Part shown: positions 27,970-36,174 of the stretch, piece by piece
Layout: the number at the start of each line of letters is the position of its first letter
Numbering within the stretch: position 1 is the first letter of the stretch
Assembly (NCBI GenBank): GCA_038250675.1
Contig: JBBSCB010000014.1
Coordinates: 10,156 to 74,155 of the forward strand
Direction of reading: 5' to 3'
Origin: JAICUF01 sp038250675
GTDB taxonomy: Bacteria > Gemmatimonadota > Gemmatimonadetes > Gemmatimonadales > GWC2-71-9
Length of the DNA: 64,000 bases
The notes under the pieces: generated by a model
Told to the model about the DNA's origin: nothing
The model's input: the letters and a program-made list of their open reading frames with translations, nothing else
The model's database searches: none
Made by a program: the position numbers and the translations under genes

Positions 27970-28694
27970 AGGCGATCGAAGAGAAAGCCGGGTGTCAGTC
28001 CCTGGAGCCATCCGGCCAGCCGGGTGAATTCGCCGCTGGCCATGAGGATGCCGACGACGATGAGCAGGACGCCGCTCACCGCCTTCACGGTGCCCAGGTG
28101 GCGGCGGAAGCGCTGGAACCACTCGAGGAAGGTCTCGAGCGCCAGCGCGGCGAGGAGAAACGGCACCGCGAGACCGGCGGAGTACGCGGCGAGCAGCGCC
28201 ATGCCGTGCCAGAAGCTGGCCTGCGTGGCGGCGAGCCCCAGGATGGCGCCGAGGATCGGCCCGATGCACGGCACCCACCCGGCGGCGAACGCCATGCCCA
28301 CCAGACCCGAGCCCAGAAACCCCACCGGCTTGCGGTCGAGCTGCACCCGCTGCTCGCGCTGGAGAAAATCGAGCTTGACGACACCCAGTGTCCACAGGCC
28401 AAAGAGGATGATGAGCACGCCGCCCACTCGTGCGATGATCGGCTTGTAGTACGCGAGCGCGCTGCCCAGCGCGGACGCGCCGGCCCCGAGCGCGAGGAAG
28501 ACCAGCGTGAACCCCCCGACGAAGCAGAGCGCGTGCAGCACCGCGATGCGGCGCCGGCGGGCCACGTCGGCCACCGTCATGCCGGTCAGGAAGCCGATGT
28601 AGGAGGGCACCAGCGGCAGCACGCAGGGAGAGAGGAAGCTCAGCAACCCCGCCGTAAAGGCGACGAACACGCCGAACGTGACCGGCTCGCTCAT
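27966..28694 (-). CDS. ccdA: CcdA-like cytochrome c biogenesis / thiol transfer protein
   Basis: A 242-residue membrane protein with about six helices that passes electrons from cytoplasmic thioredoxin to extracytoplasmic thiol-redox proteins. The two conserved cysteines lie in FLSPCVLPLVPSYIGFLTG and AAGWVPCIGPILGAILG. No thioredoxin-like partner is encoded next to it. The gene follows fur on the same strand; the start region is a threefold 14-base repeat listed separately. Confidence 0.9.
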   Translation of the reverse strand: MSEPVTFGVFVAFTAGLLSFLSPCVLPLVPSYIGFLTGMTVADVARRRRIAVLHALCFVGGFTLVFLALGAGASALGSALAYYKPIIARVGGVLIILFGLWTLGVVKLDFLQREQRVQLDRKPVGFLGSGLVGMAFAAGWVPCIGPILGAILGLAATQASFWHGMALLAAYSAGLAVPFLLAALALETFLEWFQRFRRHLGTVKAVSGVLLIVVGILMASGEFTRLAGWLQGLTPGFLFDRL

Positions 28695-28736
28695 GCCGCC
28701 CGCCTCATGGGGCCCGCCTCATGCCGTCCGCCTCAT
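28695..28736 (-). repeat. Three tandem 14-base units at the fur/ccdA junction
   Basis: On the minus strand, ATGAGGCGG(ACGGC / GCCCC / GCGGC) is repeated three times directly before the ccdA ATG at 28694. Each unit carries an ATG and an AGGCGG that could act as a weak ribosome-binding site for the next. The fur stop lies in the first unit. The repeat thus forms the ccdA translation-start region. Confidence 0.6.
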
Positions 28737-29203
28737 CGGAGTGCCACGTCGCGCCGGCGGCAATCCCGGCAGACACCGAAGACCTCGACCCGATGATGGG
28801 CGTGGGCAAAGCCGTGCTCGTCGGCGATCACGGGCAGCATGCGCTCCAGTCGCTCGTTGTCGAACTCCACCACCCGGCCGCAGCGCTCGCAGATCAGGTG
28901 CTCGTGCCCGGCATCGCCGATGACCGCCTCGAAGCGGCGGAACCCGTCGCCAAACTGATGCTGCCGCGCGAGCCCCGCCTCGACCAGCAGCTGCAGCGTG
29001 CGGTAGACCGTGGCGGTGCCGACGCGGTGGCCCTGCTCCCGCAGCTCGCGCTCAATCATCTCGGCCGAGAGATGGCCACCGCCGCCGGCAAGCAACTCGG
29101 CGATGAGGTCGCGCTGGCGGGTGACCGGCAGGCGGCGGTCGCGCAGGAACTCGCGGAACCGCGCGAGAAACCAACCGGGCGACGCGTCAGTCGCCGGCGG
29201 CAC
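28733..29203 (-). CDS. Fur-family transcriptional regulator
   Basis: 156 residues from GTG 29203; a longer frame overlaps the upstream gene heavily and is not protein-like. Winged-helix domain: RLPVTRQRDLIAELLAGGGG, LSAEMIERELREQGHRVGTA (recognition helix) and TVYRTLQLLVEAGL. Metal-binding/dimerisation domain: HEHLICERCGRVVEF with the first CxxC, ADEHGFAHAHHRVEVFG histidine ligands, and VCRDCRR as the second CxxC. The CxxC pairs indicate a structural zinc. Iron, zinc, manganese or peroxide sensing cannot be distinguished. It overlaps the upstream gene by 17 bases and runs into ccdA. Confidence 0.85.
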   Translation of the reverse strand: MPPATDASPGWFLARFREFLRDRRLPVTRQRDLIAELLAGGGGHLSAEMIERELREQGHRVGTATVYRTLQLLVEAGLARQHQFGDGFRRFEAVIGDAGHEHLICERCGRVVEFDNERLERMLPVIADEHGFAHAHHRVEVFGVCRDCRRRDVALR

Positions 29204-29567
29204 CGTCGTCCACCGGTGGGAACCAGGTCTCGAGCGGGACGGGCGTGGGCGGCACATCATCCTCGGTGCGCTTGTGCACTTCCTGCAGCAGCCCGGTGAG
29301 TGCATCCACGGGGCCGGTGCCGACTTCCTCCAGCGTGGATTCGAACCTTCCCCGCTCCTTGCCCTTGACCATCAGTGAATAGCGTGCGGTGTAGATCCGG
29401 CGCCGGTTTCCGCTGACGCGCGAGAGCACCGCGGTGCCCCACTCCCGCTGCTGCTGGCGCAGCACGGGGAAGACCCACAGCGCATCCAGCTCCTCCACCG
29501 GCAGCTCCGCTCCGACCACCTCCGCCAGCCGGTTCCACCCCGCACCCACGCCCGGATCCTCGCTCAC
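29187..29567 (-). CDS. Hypothetical protein upstream of fur
   Basis: A 126-residue acidic protein (MSEDPGVGAGWNRLAEVVGA). It contains LDALWVFPVLRQQQREWGTA, VSGNRRRIYTARYSLMVKGK and ERGRFESTLEEVGTGPVDAL, suggesting a small alpha/beta protein of five or six elements. There is no signal peptide or membrane helix. The start overlaps the stop of the TIGR00300-like gene by four bases, and its end overlaps fur, so it belongs to one coupled operon. I do not recognise the family. Confidence 0.7.
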   Translation of the reverse strand: MSEDPGVGAGWNRLAEVVGAELPVEELDALWVFPVLRQQQREWGTAVLSRVSGNRRRIYTARYSLMVKGKERGRFESTLEEVGTGPVDALTGLLQEVHKRTEDDVPPTPVPLETWFPPVDDGAAGD

Positions 29568-30658
29568 GAGCGGGCCCCGCGGCGCTGCTCGATGTAGAAC
29601 CGGAGGACGTGCATGAAGTCCTGCGCGTTGGTGACCACGCCGTACGCCTGGTGGGTCCCGCGGTCCTTGAGCTTGTTGACCACGAACTCGGTCTGATCGA
29701 CGCAGATCGTCATCAGCGGCTCGGGCGGGCCGTTCCTGGTATGGAATGCGGGCAGCATGTTGCCGACCGCGATCGCGTGCAGCGCGGTGGCAATGAACAG
29801 CGCACCGGTGGCGCGCACCGTGTGCTCGCGCATGGCGTCCTGCGCGGCCAGCGTGTCGCTGATGACGCCGGGGAGCGGCCCGTCATCGCGGATCGATCCG
29901 GCCAGCACCCAGGGGACGCCGCCGGTGACCAGTGCGTGCATGATCCCGCTGGGGATGAGCCCGGAGGCGACGCCCGCCTCGATCGAGCCGGCGGCGCGGA
30001 CGCGATTGATCGCGCGCATGTGCAGCCCGTGACCGCCTTCGGTGGGCTGACCGGTGTTGCTCATGCCGAGCGTGGTGCCGAAGATAGCCGCCTCGATATC
30101 GTGGACCGCGACGGCATTGCCGGCGAGCACCGCCTGCACATAGCCGTTGCGGATGAACCATTCGAAATCGCCGCGGGCACGGGAATGCACCAGTGCCGGC
30201 CCCACGACCCAGACAAGATACCCACCCCGCCGCCGCTCGTCATCCACCCGCGCGGCCAGCTCCTCGTAATTGACGGGCCGCTCGCGGCTGACCTCGGTGC
30301 CCATGAAGCGGAACTCGTTGGCCCCACGCGCACCACCCAGAAACCCCTCGGTGTGGACCACGATCCCGGTGCTGCCGTTCTCGGCCTCCCCCATGGCGAT
30401 CAGGTCGCCCTTGTGGAGGCGGCGTGGCTCGATCGTTTCCAGGGTGCCGGCCCGGCGGACGATGACGCCGTCCATCCGCGGGCGGGAGGGAGCCAGCCAG
30501 CGCCCGTCCACGTGGACGTAGGTCGGCAGGTTGGACGTGGAAAAGAACCCTTCCGGAAGGACGCCGTCGGCCGGCAGCGGTTCGAAGCGTGCCTCGGGCG
30601 CGCCGGCGAACGGCGACCGGCTGAAGTCGGGCTCGGTGTACCGCAGATTGTCGGCCAT
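29564..30658 (-). CDS. TIGR00300 (LOR/SDH-like) family enzyme
   Basis: A 364-residue protein. The first part (FEPLPADGVLPEGFFSTSNL, then PTYVHVDGRWLAP and MDGVIVR) matches the LOR/SDH N-terminal domain, and the second (GTTLGMSNTGQPTEGGHGLH, SGLIPSGIMHALVTGGVPWV and VGNMLPAFHTRN) the nucleotide-binding-like domain of TIGR00300 proteins. Characterised relatives act in arginine/ornithine breakdown, including ornithine cyclodeaminase activity; I recall this for the family, and the substrate here is unproven. The histidines and glycine-rich loops are intact. It is first in the chain leading to the hypothetical gene, fur and ccdA. Confidence 0.75.
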   Translation of the reverse strand: MADNLRYTEPDFSRSPFAGAPEARFEPLPADGVLPEGFFSTSNLPTYVHVDGRWLAPSRPRMDGVIVRRAGTLETIEPRRLHKGDLIAMGEAENGSTGIVVHTEGFLGGARGANEFRFMGTEVSRERPVNYEELAARVDDERRRGGYLVWVVGPALVHSRARGDFEWFIRNGYVQAVLAGNAVAVHDIEAAIFGTTLGMSNTGQPTEGGHGLHMRAINRVRAAGSIEAGVASGLIPSGIMHALVTGGVPWVLAGSIRDDGPLPGVISDTLAAQDAMREHTVRATGALFIATALHAIAVGNMLPAFHTRNGPPEPLMTICVDQTEFVVNKLKDRGTHQAYGVVTNAQDFMHVLRFYIEQRRGARS

Positions 30659-30721
30659 AGAGGGGTGTAAGGTAGCAGGCGGCGGGCGTGGGATGGTAGG
30701 CGCGGGGCCGATCGGAATCGT

Positions 30722-33136
30722 CTAGAGCACGGACGCCGGATCGCGATCGATGACGATCCGCACGTCACCCCGCCGTTCCAGCTTGCGGGCAGCGTAGCGG
30801 ACGATGCGGCCCAGCTCGGTGGAATCCCCCTTGAGCAGCACGTGCCAGCGCCAGCGATCCTTGATCCGCGCCAGCGGACAGGGGGCGGGCCCCAGCACCG
30901 TCACGCGGAGGGCGTGGCGCGTGACCAGGGCGTGGCACCAGTCAGCCAGCTTCGCCGCCGCCCGGCCCACGGTGATCTCCACCGGCCCGGACACGATGAG
31001 GTTCGCCAGCGACAGTGTCGGCGGATACGGCGGATCGCGCCGGAACTCCAGCTCCTGGCGCAGAAACCCCTCGGTGTCGTGCCGCGCCGACCAGACCAGC
31101 GCATGATGGCCGGGATTGCGGGTCTGGATGAGCACGCGGCCACCCTTGGGACCGCGACCCGCCCGGCCGGCCACCTGCGCCAGGAGCTGGAACGTACGTT
31201 CGGCGGCGCGGAAGTCAGGCAGATGCAGTCCGGTATCCGCCTCGACGACGCCCACCAGCGTCACGTTGGGAAAGTCGAGACCCTTGGCGATCATCTGCGT
31301 GCCGATGAGGATATCCAGCTCGCCGCGCTCCACCGCACCGAGGATCCGCTGATGCGACCACTTGCTGCTGGTGGTGTCGAGGTCCATCCGCGCGATCCGC
31401 GCGGTCGGGTAGCGCTCCGCCACGATCCGTTCGAGCTGCTGGGTGCCGACGCCGCGCATGGCATGCACCGGATGCCCGCATGCGCGGCACTTGTCCGGCA
31501 TCGGCTCCTCGTGTCCGCAGTAGTGGCAACGCAATCCGGGCGGCGACTGGTGCACGGTGAGCGAGATGCTGCAATTGCGGCACTGCCAGACTTCGCCGCA
31601 GTCGGGACACTGAAGAAAGGCGGCAAACCCGCGCCGGTTCAGCAGCAGCAGCGACTGCTCGCCGCGCGCCAGCGTCCGGGTCACCGCCTCATCCAGCGCC
31701 ACTGACCATGCGAGCGGCCCGACGCCGGCGACGCGGGGCGCGGTCCGGAGATCGATGAGCTCCACCGGCGGCAGCGGCCGGGCGCCGATCCGCTGCGGCA
31801 GTGCGATGCGGAGGAGCCCGGCCCCGGCTTTCACCATCGTTTCCAGTGATGGCGTGGCGCTGCCGAGGATGAGCCGCGCGCCCTCGAGGCGCGCCCGCAC
31901 GGCCGCGACGTCCCGCGTGTTGTAGCGCGGCGCCTCGCCGTTCTTGTAGCTCGCCTCGTGTTCCTCGTCCACCACGATCATGCCGAGGTTGGCCACCGGC
32001 GCAAAGATGGCGGAGCGGGCGCCGACGGCCACGCGGCGCTCGCCGCGGCGGAGCAGACGCCAGGCGTCGGCGCGCTCGCCGTCGGACAGCGCGCTGTGAA
32101 GCACCGCGACCTGGTCGCCAAAGGCGCCGCGAAAGCGACTCACCGTCTGCGGCGTGAGCCCGATCTCCGGCACCAGCACGATCGCGCCGCCGCCCCGGGC
32201 CAGCACCAGCCGCACCGCCTCGAGATAGACCAGCGTCTTGCCGCTGCCGGTGACGCCAAAGAGGAGCGCGCCCTCGCCGGGGCCCAGCGTGCCGATGGCC
32301 GCGAGCGCGGCGGACTGGTCGGGGGTGAGGTCGGTCGGTGGCGGGACGGCGGCAAAGGCCGCGAACGGATCGCGCAGCCGCTCGATCTGCTCGATGCGGG
32401 CCAGGCCGCCGGCGACGAGCTTCCGGATCAGCGCGTCGTCAAAATGAAGCTGGTCGGCTAGGTGGCGGGTGGTGGCGCGGCCGCCCAGCGCCTCCAGCGT
32501 CTCGTAGAGCGCGCGCTGCCGCGGGCGGCGGGCAAAGAGCGGCTCCCGCTCCAGGAGGGTGGGGCGCTCGTCCCGCAGCACCACGATGCGCTCGGTGAGC
32601 GCAGCCGCCGCCGTATCCGGCGGTTCGACCCGGAGCGCGATGGCGCCGGCCCCGACCAGGCGGCTCACCACGTCCCAGAGCGGCCGGCCCAGCGCCCGCG
32701 CCGCGGTGGTAACCGCCGCTTCCCCCTGGCGCGCCTCCAGCCAGCGCACCAGCTCGTCGGCCAGGCCGGGCGCGCTCCGGGACGGGTCCACCAGCCGCAT
32801 CACGACGCTCGACTCGCCCCACATGCCGGCCGGCAGCATGCAGCGGAGCGTCAGGCCGAGCGGAGCGCCATAATAGCCGGCGATCCACTCGGCGGTTGCG
32901 AGCAGCGCCGCCGGAACCGCCGGCTCGTCGTCCGGTGCGGCCAGCACCTCGCGCGCGGCCATCGCGGGCGCGGCGGCGTCGGCCTGCACGACGATGCCCA
33001 CCAGCTCGCGCCGGCGCACCGGCACGACAACGCGCGCGCCGGCGCCGGTCCGGCCGGCGAGCGTCTCGGGAACGCGATAGGTGTAGGAGCTGGCGAGCGG
33101 AAGCGGCAGTGCGACCTGGACGAACCGGTCGGTCAT
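30722..33136 (-). CDS. priA: Primosomal protein N' (replication restart helicase)
   Basis: A 3'-5' superfamily 2 helicase that reloads the replisome at stalled forks. 804 residues from ATG 33136 (MTDRFVQVALPLPLASSYTY). DNA-binding N-terminal domain to about 200. Helicase motifs: LLFGVTGSGKTLVYLEAV (Walker A), MIVVDEEHEASYKN (DEEH box) and LILGSATPSLE. The zinc-binding insert has FLQCPDCGEVWQCRNCSISL, then HYCGHEEPMPDKCRACGH, giving eight cysteines. ILIGTQMIAKGLDFPNVTLV and QVAGRAGRG complete domain 2. The start overlaps the stop of the epimerase gene by four bases. Confidence 0.95.
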   Translation of the reverse strand: MTDRFVQVALPLPLASSYTYRVPETLAGRTGAGARVVVPVRRRELVGIVVQADAAAPAMAAREVLAAPDDEPAVPAALLATAEWIAGYYGAPLGLTLRCMLPAGMWGESSVVMRLVDPSRSAPGLADELVRWLEARQGEAAVTTAARALGRPLWDVVSRLVGAGAIALRVEPPDTAAAALTERIVVLRDERPTLLEREPLFARRPRQRALYETLEALGGRATTRHLADQLHFDDALIRKLVAGGLARIEQIERLRDPFAAFAAVPPPTDLTPDQSAALAAIGTLGPGEGALLFGVTGSGKTLVYLEAVRLVLARGGGAIVLVPEIGLTPQTVSRFRGAFGDQVAVLHSALSDGERADAWRLLRRGERRVAVGARSAIFAPVANLGMIVVDEEHEASYKNGEAPRYNTRDVAAVRARLEGARLILGSATPSLETMVKAGAGLLRIALPQRIGARPLPPVELIDLRTAPRVAGVGPLAWSVALDEAVTRTLARGEQSLLLLNRRGFAAFLQCPDCGEVWQCRNCSISLTVHQSPPGLRCHYCGHEEPMPDKCRACGHPVHAMRGVGTQQLERIVAERYPTARIARMDLDTTSSKWSHQRILGAVERGELDILIGTQMIAKGLDFPNVTLVGVVEADTGLHLPDFRAAERTFQLLAQVAGRAGRGPKGGRVLIQTRNPGHHALVWSARHDTEGFLRQELEFRRDPPYPPTLSLANLIVSGPVEITVGRAAAKLADWCHALVTRHALRVTVLGPAPCPLARIKDRWRWHVLLKGDSTELGRIVRYAARKLERRGDVRIVIDRDPASVL

Positions 33137-34155
33137 CGCCGGGTGACGCCGAGCCCCGGGCCGGTGGGAAGCCGTACCTGGCCGCCGCTGATCGTGGCGC
33201 CGACGAACGGGTCTTCGGCCAGCAGTGCCGCGCCATCCAGATCCACGATGTCCACCAGCGGCGTGAAGTGCGCCGCGGCGGTGATGGCGAGCGAGCTCTC
33301 GATCATGCAGCCCACCATCACCGTCATGTGGTGGGCCCGGGCGACGGCGATCATCCGGAGCGCCTCCCGCAGACTGCCGCACTTGGCCAGCTTGATGTTG
33401 ATACCGTCCACCCGGCCCGCCAGCGCCGGAATGTCGGTGGCAACGAGGCAGCTCTCATCGGCGATGAGCGGGATCGAGGCGCGGCGGCGGATTTCGGCGA
33501 GGCCATCGAGGTCCTGCGGGACCACCGGTTGCTCCAGCACCGTGACACCAAACTCGGCGAGCACCGGGAGCATGCCGATCGTCTGCTTGACCGTCCAGCC
33601 GCAGTTGGCGTCTACCCGGAGCTCCCGATCAGTCACGCCGCGGATCGTGGCCAGAATCTCAGCGTCGTGATCGGTGCCCAGCTTGACCTTGAGGATGGGG
33701 TACTCGGCCGCCTCCTGCACCTTGGCGCGGATACGGTCCGGCGTGTCGAGCCCGATGGTAAACGTCGAGCGCGGCGCGCGGGCCGGGTCCAGCCCCCACA
33801 TCCGGTAGAGCGGCACGCCCAGCCGCTTGCCCGCGAGATCGTGCAGCGCGGCGGAGAGCGCCGCGCGCGCCGACGGGTTGCCCCGCATCAGCGTCTGCCA
33901 GACCCGCTCGGCGTCCTCGATCTCGAACGGGCTCTCCGGCATCGCCTGGCCGTAGACGTTGAGGGCCGCGACCACCGTGTCCGCGGTCTCACCATAGAAC
34001 TTCGACGGCGCGGCCTCACCCCATCCTTCGAGCCCGTCGGCGTCCCGCACCGTCACCATGACGGTGCGATACTGGCTGGTGCCGCCGCGCGCAATGATGA
34101 AGGGATGGCGGGTAGCCAGCGACAGGATCTCGGTATGGAGGCGGAGTGGTGGCAC
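33133..34155 (-). CDS. Dipeptide (L-Ala-D/L-Glu type) epimerase, enolase superfamily
   Basis: 340 residues. Capping domain motif RHPFIIARGGTSQYRTVMVT; barrel motifs LKVKLGTDHDAE (catalytic Lys pair KVK), RVDANCGW (metal Asp), VLEQPV (metal Glu), IADESCL (metal Asp), INIKLAKCGSL (second catalytic Lys) and GCMIESSLAITAAAHF. These define the muconate-lactonising/dipeptide epimerase subgroup, whose best-known members epimerise L-Ala-D-Glu from murein peptide during recycling. Other dipeptide specificities exist. It could act downstream of the muropeptide genes at 17-23 kb. Translationally coupled to priA. Confidence 0.88.
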   Translation of the reverse strand: MPPLRLHTEILSLATRHPFIIARGGTSQYRTVMVTVRDADGLEGWGEAAPSKFYGETADTVVAALNVYGQAMPESPFEIEDAERVWQTLMRGNPSARAALSAALHDLAGKRLGVPLYRMWGLDPARAPRSTFTIGLDTPDRIRAKVQEAAEYPILKVKLGTDHDAEILATIRGVTDRELRVDANCGWTVKQTIGMLPVLAEFGVTVLEQPVVPQDLDGLAEIRRRASIPLIADESCLVATDIPALAGRVDGINIKLAKCGSLREALRMIAVARAHHMTVMVGCMIESSLAITAAAHFTPLVDIVDLDGAALLAEDPFVGATISGGQVRLPTGPGLGVTRR

Positions 34156-34179
34156 GGGCTCCTCGACGGTTGGGCGGTC

Positions 34180-35076
34180 TCAGGCGAGCACGCGGACATG
34201 GGCCGCGACGCCGTCGGCCAGACGGGCTGGAATGTAGCCGCCTTCCATGACCCCCACGAGCGGCGCGGCGGGCCAGCGCTCGCGGAGCCGCCGCGTGAGG
34301 TCGGCATAATCCGCCGGCTCGAGGGTGAAGCCGCCCAGCGGATCGCCCTGCATGGCGTCAAACCCGGCGGAGATGAGCACCATCTCCGGCGTCCAGTCGT
34401 CGGTCGCGGCAACGATGGCGTCCCACAGATCGGCCACGTAGCGGGTGGATGGCAGCCCCGGCGGGCGCGGCACGTTGAAGATGTTGCCGACACCCCGCTC
34501 GGATGCGGCGCCGGTGCCGGGCCACCAGGGCCATTGATGCAGCGAGACGAAGCGGATCTCGGGATCGGCCTCGACCAGCGCCTGGGTTCCGTTGCCGTGG
34601 TGCACGTCCCAATCCACGATGAGCACTCGCCCGCGGCCCAGCCGCTGCGCGTGACGCGCCCCAATCACCACATTATTCATGAGGCAGAAACCCATCGCCT
34701 GCTCGGCGAGGGCGTGGTGGCCCGGCGGGCGCACCGCAGCAAAGGCGTGGCCTTGTCCCGCGTGGGCGTGCTCGACGCCGGCAATCACCGCACCGGCGGC
34801 GCCGAGCGCGGCGTCCCAGCTCGAGCGGTTGAGCACGGTGTCGGCGTCGACGGCACCGCCGCCGTGGTGACTCAGCGCCTCGAGCGTGAGGAGGTGTCCC
34901 GCCGGGTGCACCGCCAGCAGCGGCTCACGCTCGGCCCGGGCGGCCGTCGTAATGGCGGCGGAGGGCTCGTCAGCCAAACGTGCGAGCACGGCGTGGAGGC
35001 GGGCCGGCGTCTCGACGTGGCCGGGGCCGGGATCGTGGGCCAGACATTCGGGGTGGGTAAAGACCGCGACCGGCAC
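34180..35076 (-). CDS. Histone deacetylase-family (acetylpolyamine amidohydrolase-like) hydrolase
   Basis: 298 residues from GTG 35076. Zn-dependent deacetylase fold: HPECLAHDPGPGHVETPARL, AAVRPPGHHALAEQAMGFCL (paired histidines), VLIVDWDVHHGNGTQALVEA (Asp/His zinc ligands), MVLISAGFDAMQGDPLGG (second Asp) and GVMEGGYIP. All active-site residues are present. Bacterial members deacetylate polyamines, acetoin-pathway or other small molecules, or proteins. The substrate is not deducible. It lies 24 bases before the epimerase gene on the same strand. Confidence 0.9.
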   Translation of the reverse strand: MPVAVFTHPECLAHDPGPGHVETPARLHAVLARLADEPSAAITTAARAEREPLLAVHPAGHLLTLEALSHHGGGAVDADTVLNRSSWDAALGAAGAVIAGVEHAHAGQGHAFAAVRPPGHHALAEQAMGFCLMNNVVIGARHAQRLGRGRVLIVDWDVHHGNGTQALVEADPEIRFVSLHQWPWWPGTGAASERGVGNIFNVPRPPGLPSTRYVADLWDAIVAATDDWTPEMVLISAGFDAMQGDPLGGFTLEPADYADLTRRLRERWPAAPLVGVMEGGYIPARLADGVAAHVRVLA

Positions 35077-35096
35077 GGGGGACGCGCGCCGGGAAA

Positions 35097-35363
35097 TCAG
35101 TTGCGCTGGATCAGGTCGCGCAGTGCCCGGGCCTGATCGCGCAGTGCCTGCCGCTCGGCCGCAATCGCGGCCGACTCGCGCCGATGCCGCCGCCAGTAGA
35201 CGAACACCAGTCCGCTGGACAGAATCAGACAGCTGCCGAACACATCGAGCAGCGGCCGATGGAGATAGATCCCGCCGAGGAGCAGGCAGGCACCGTCAAA
35301 CGCGAGAAAGCCCGCGGCGACGACCGTGAGGGTCCGGTTGGCGATCGCGGATGCCGACCCCAT
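35097..35363 (-). CDS. Small two-helix membrane protein with coiled-coil tail
   Basis: An 88-residue protein from ATG 35363, with ggtagga upstream; the longer frame antisense to its neighbour is rejected. Two membrane helices (TLTVVAAGFLAFDGACLLLG and LLDVFGSCLILSSGLVFVYW) are followed by a basic, helical, coiled-coil-like tail (RHRRESAAIAAERQALRDQA). No catalytic residues are visible. It is the last of three tiny coupled or closely spaced genes, beginning 8 bases after the end of the ubiquitin-like gene. Family unknown. Confidence 0.65.
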   Translation of the reverse strand: MGSASAIANRTLTVVAAGFLAFDGACLLLGGIYLHRPLLDVFGSCLILSSGLVFVYWRRHRRESAAIAAERQALRDQARALRDLIQRN

Positions 35364-35371
35364 CGTCGGTC

Positions 35372-35635
35372 CTACCGCACCGGCCGCCGCTGCCGCGCCA
35401 GCACGATCAGCGGCGCGTTGGGCACGACGCCGGCCGCAGCCAGCGTGCGGGTCTCGTCCAGCATCTCCGCGCCGCGATACTTGACCATAAAGGCGGACGG
35501 ATCCCCGGCAACGCGGGTGACCGCCAGCGCCTGCCACTTGATCTCGGCCACGGTGGTGGAGGGGGCCACGTCGAACCGCACCTCATCCCAGGCATCGTGC
35601 ACCATGACGCGAACCGGCATCGAGGGGGCGCTCAT
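35372..35635 (-). CDS. Ubiquitin-like (beta-grasp) small protein
   Basis: 87 residues (MSAPSMPVRVMVHDAWDEVR). The order of elements is that of the ubiquitin fold: beta hairpin (VRVMVHDAWDEVRFDVAPST), helix opening with TVAEIKWQAL, then FMVKYRGAEMLDETRTLAAA with the ubiquitin-type 'YxGxxLxDxxTL' pattern, and a last strand, PNAPLIVLARQR. The tail ends RRPVR rather than Gly-Gly, so there is no sign of conjugation in this form. Start and stop: ATGA overlap with the preceding gene. The fold assignment is by pattern; the function is unknown. Confidence 0.65.
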   Translation of the reverse strand: MSAPSMPVRVMVHDAWDEVRFDVAPSTTVAEIKWQALAVTRVAGDPSAFMVKYRGAEMLDETRTLAAAGVVPNAPLIVLARQRRPVR

Positions 35636-35898
35636 ACGGCGGCTCCGACCGGCAGCGTGCTGAGGAACCGGTCCACCTGCTGGTCAAACAGCAGGGTGGA
35701 GGCCCGGATCCGCACCCCATGCTCCGCCGGAAGCACCGCAAGGGCGATCTCCTCCCCGCCCTGTCCGCGCAGCACCAGATAGGCGGGACCTTCCTTCTCG
35801 GGGAAGGCCGCGTACTGCGGCACCCGCTCGGCAAAGAATCGCTTGGCGCGGGCGATCACCTCATCGCCAGAGAGCGTCGTTGTCGTTTCAAAGACCAT
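35632..35898 (-). CDS. Small hypothetical protein coupled to the ubiquitin-like gene
   Basis: 88 residues (MVFETTTTLSGDEVIARAKR, then FFAERVPQYAAFPEKEGPAY). Predicted order: strand, long helix, then three or four strands (LVLRGQGGEEIALAVLPAEH and GVRIRASTLLFDQQVDRFLS), an alpha+beta fold. No signal peptide. Its stop overlaps the start of the ubiquitin-like gene (ATGA), so the two products are made together and may interact. I do not recognise the family. Confidence 0.65.
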   Translation of the reverse strand: MVFETTTTLSGDEVIARAKRFFAERVPQYAAFPEKEGPAYLVLRGQGGEEIALAVLPAEHGVRIRASTLLFDQQVDRFLSTLPVGAAV

Positions 35899-36174
35899 TC
35901 AGGTCCCCGTTCCTCGTTGGAGCGGAACTGCGGCACGGATGCCAGAATATAGGCGGGGCCCGCCGGGCCTTCCAGCGGGCAGACGTCGGACTCGCAAGCA
36001 TGCTCGCTGCGGCGGAACACGAAGTGCACCGGTCACTGCGGCTGGTCGCGATCCACCGCCGTTGGTCGGGTAGATCCCCACATTGCGCGTGCGGGGCTAT
36101 GTTGCAGGATCCGCGCACCGAATTAGAAGATCGACCGGCGCCGGTCAATGGTGAAACCCCGTGGAAGGAGGGTC

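Noticed and set aside
26182..28395. 737-codon minus-strand frame opposite the ABC exporter
   Set aside because: Mirrors the exporter codon structure, Arg/Gln/His-rich, and crosses into ccdA; no recognisable motif.
32896..35136. 746-codon plus-strand frame opposite the epimerase and deacetylase genes
   Set aside because: Spans two conserved antisense genes and their junction; no motif or signal, typical high-GC shadow.
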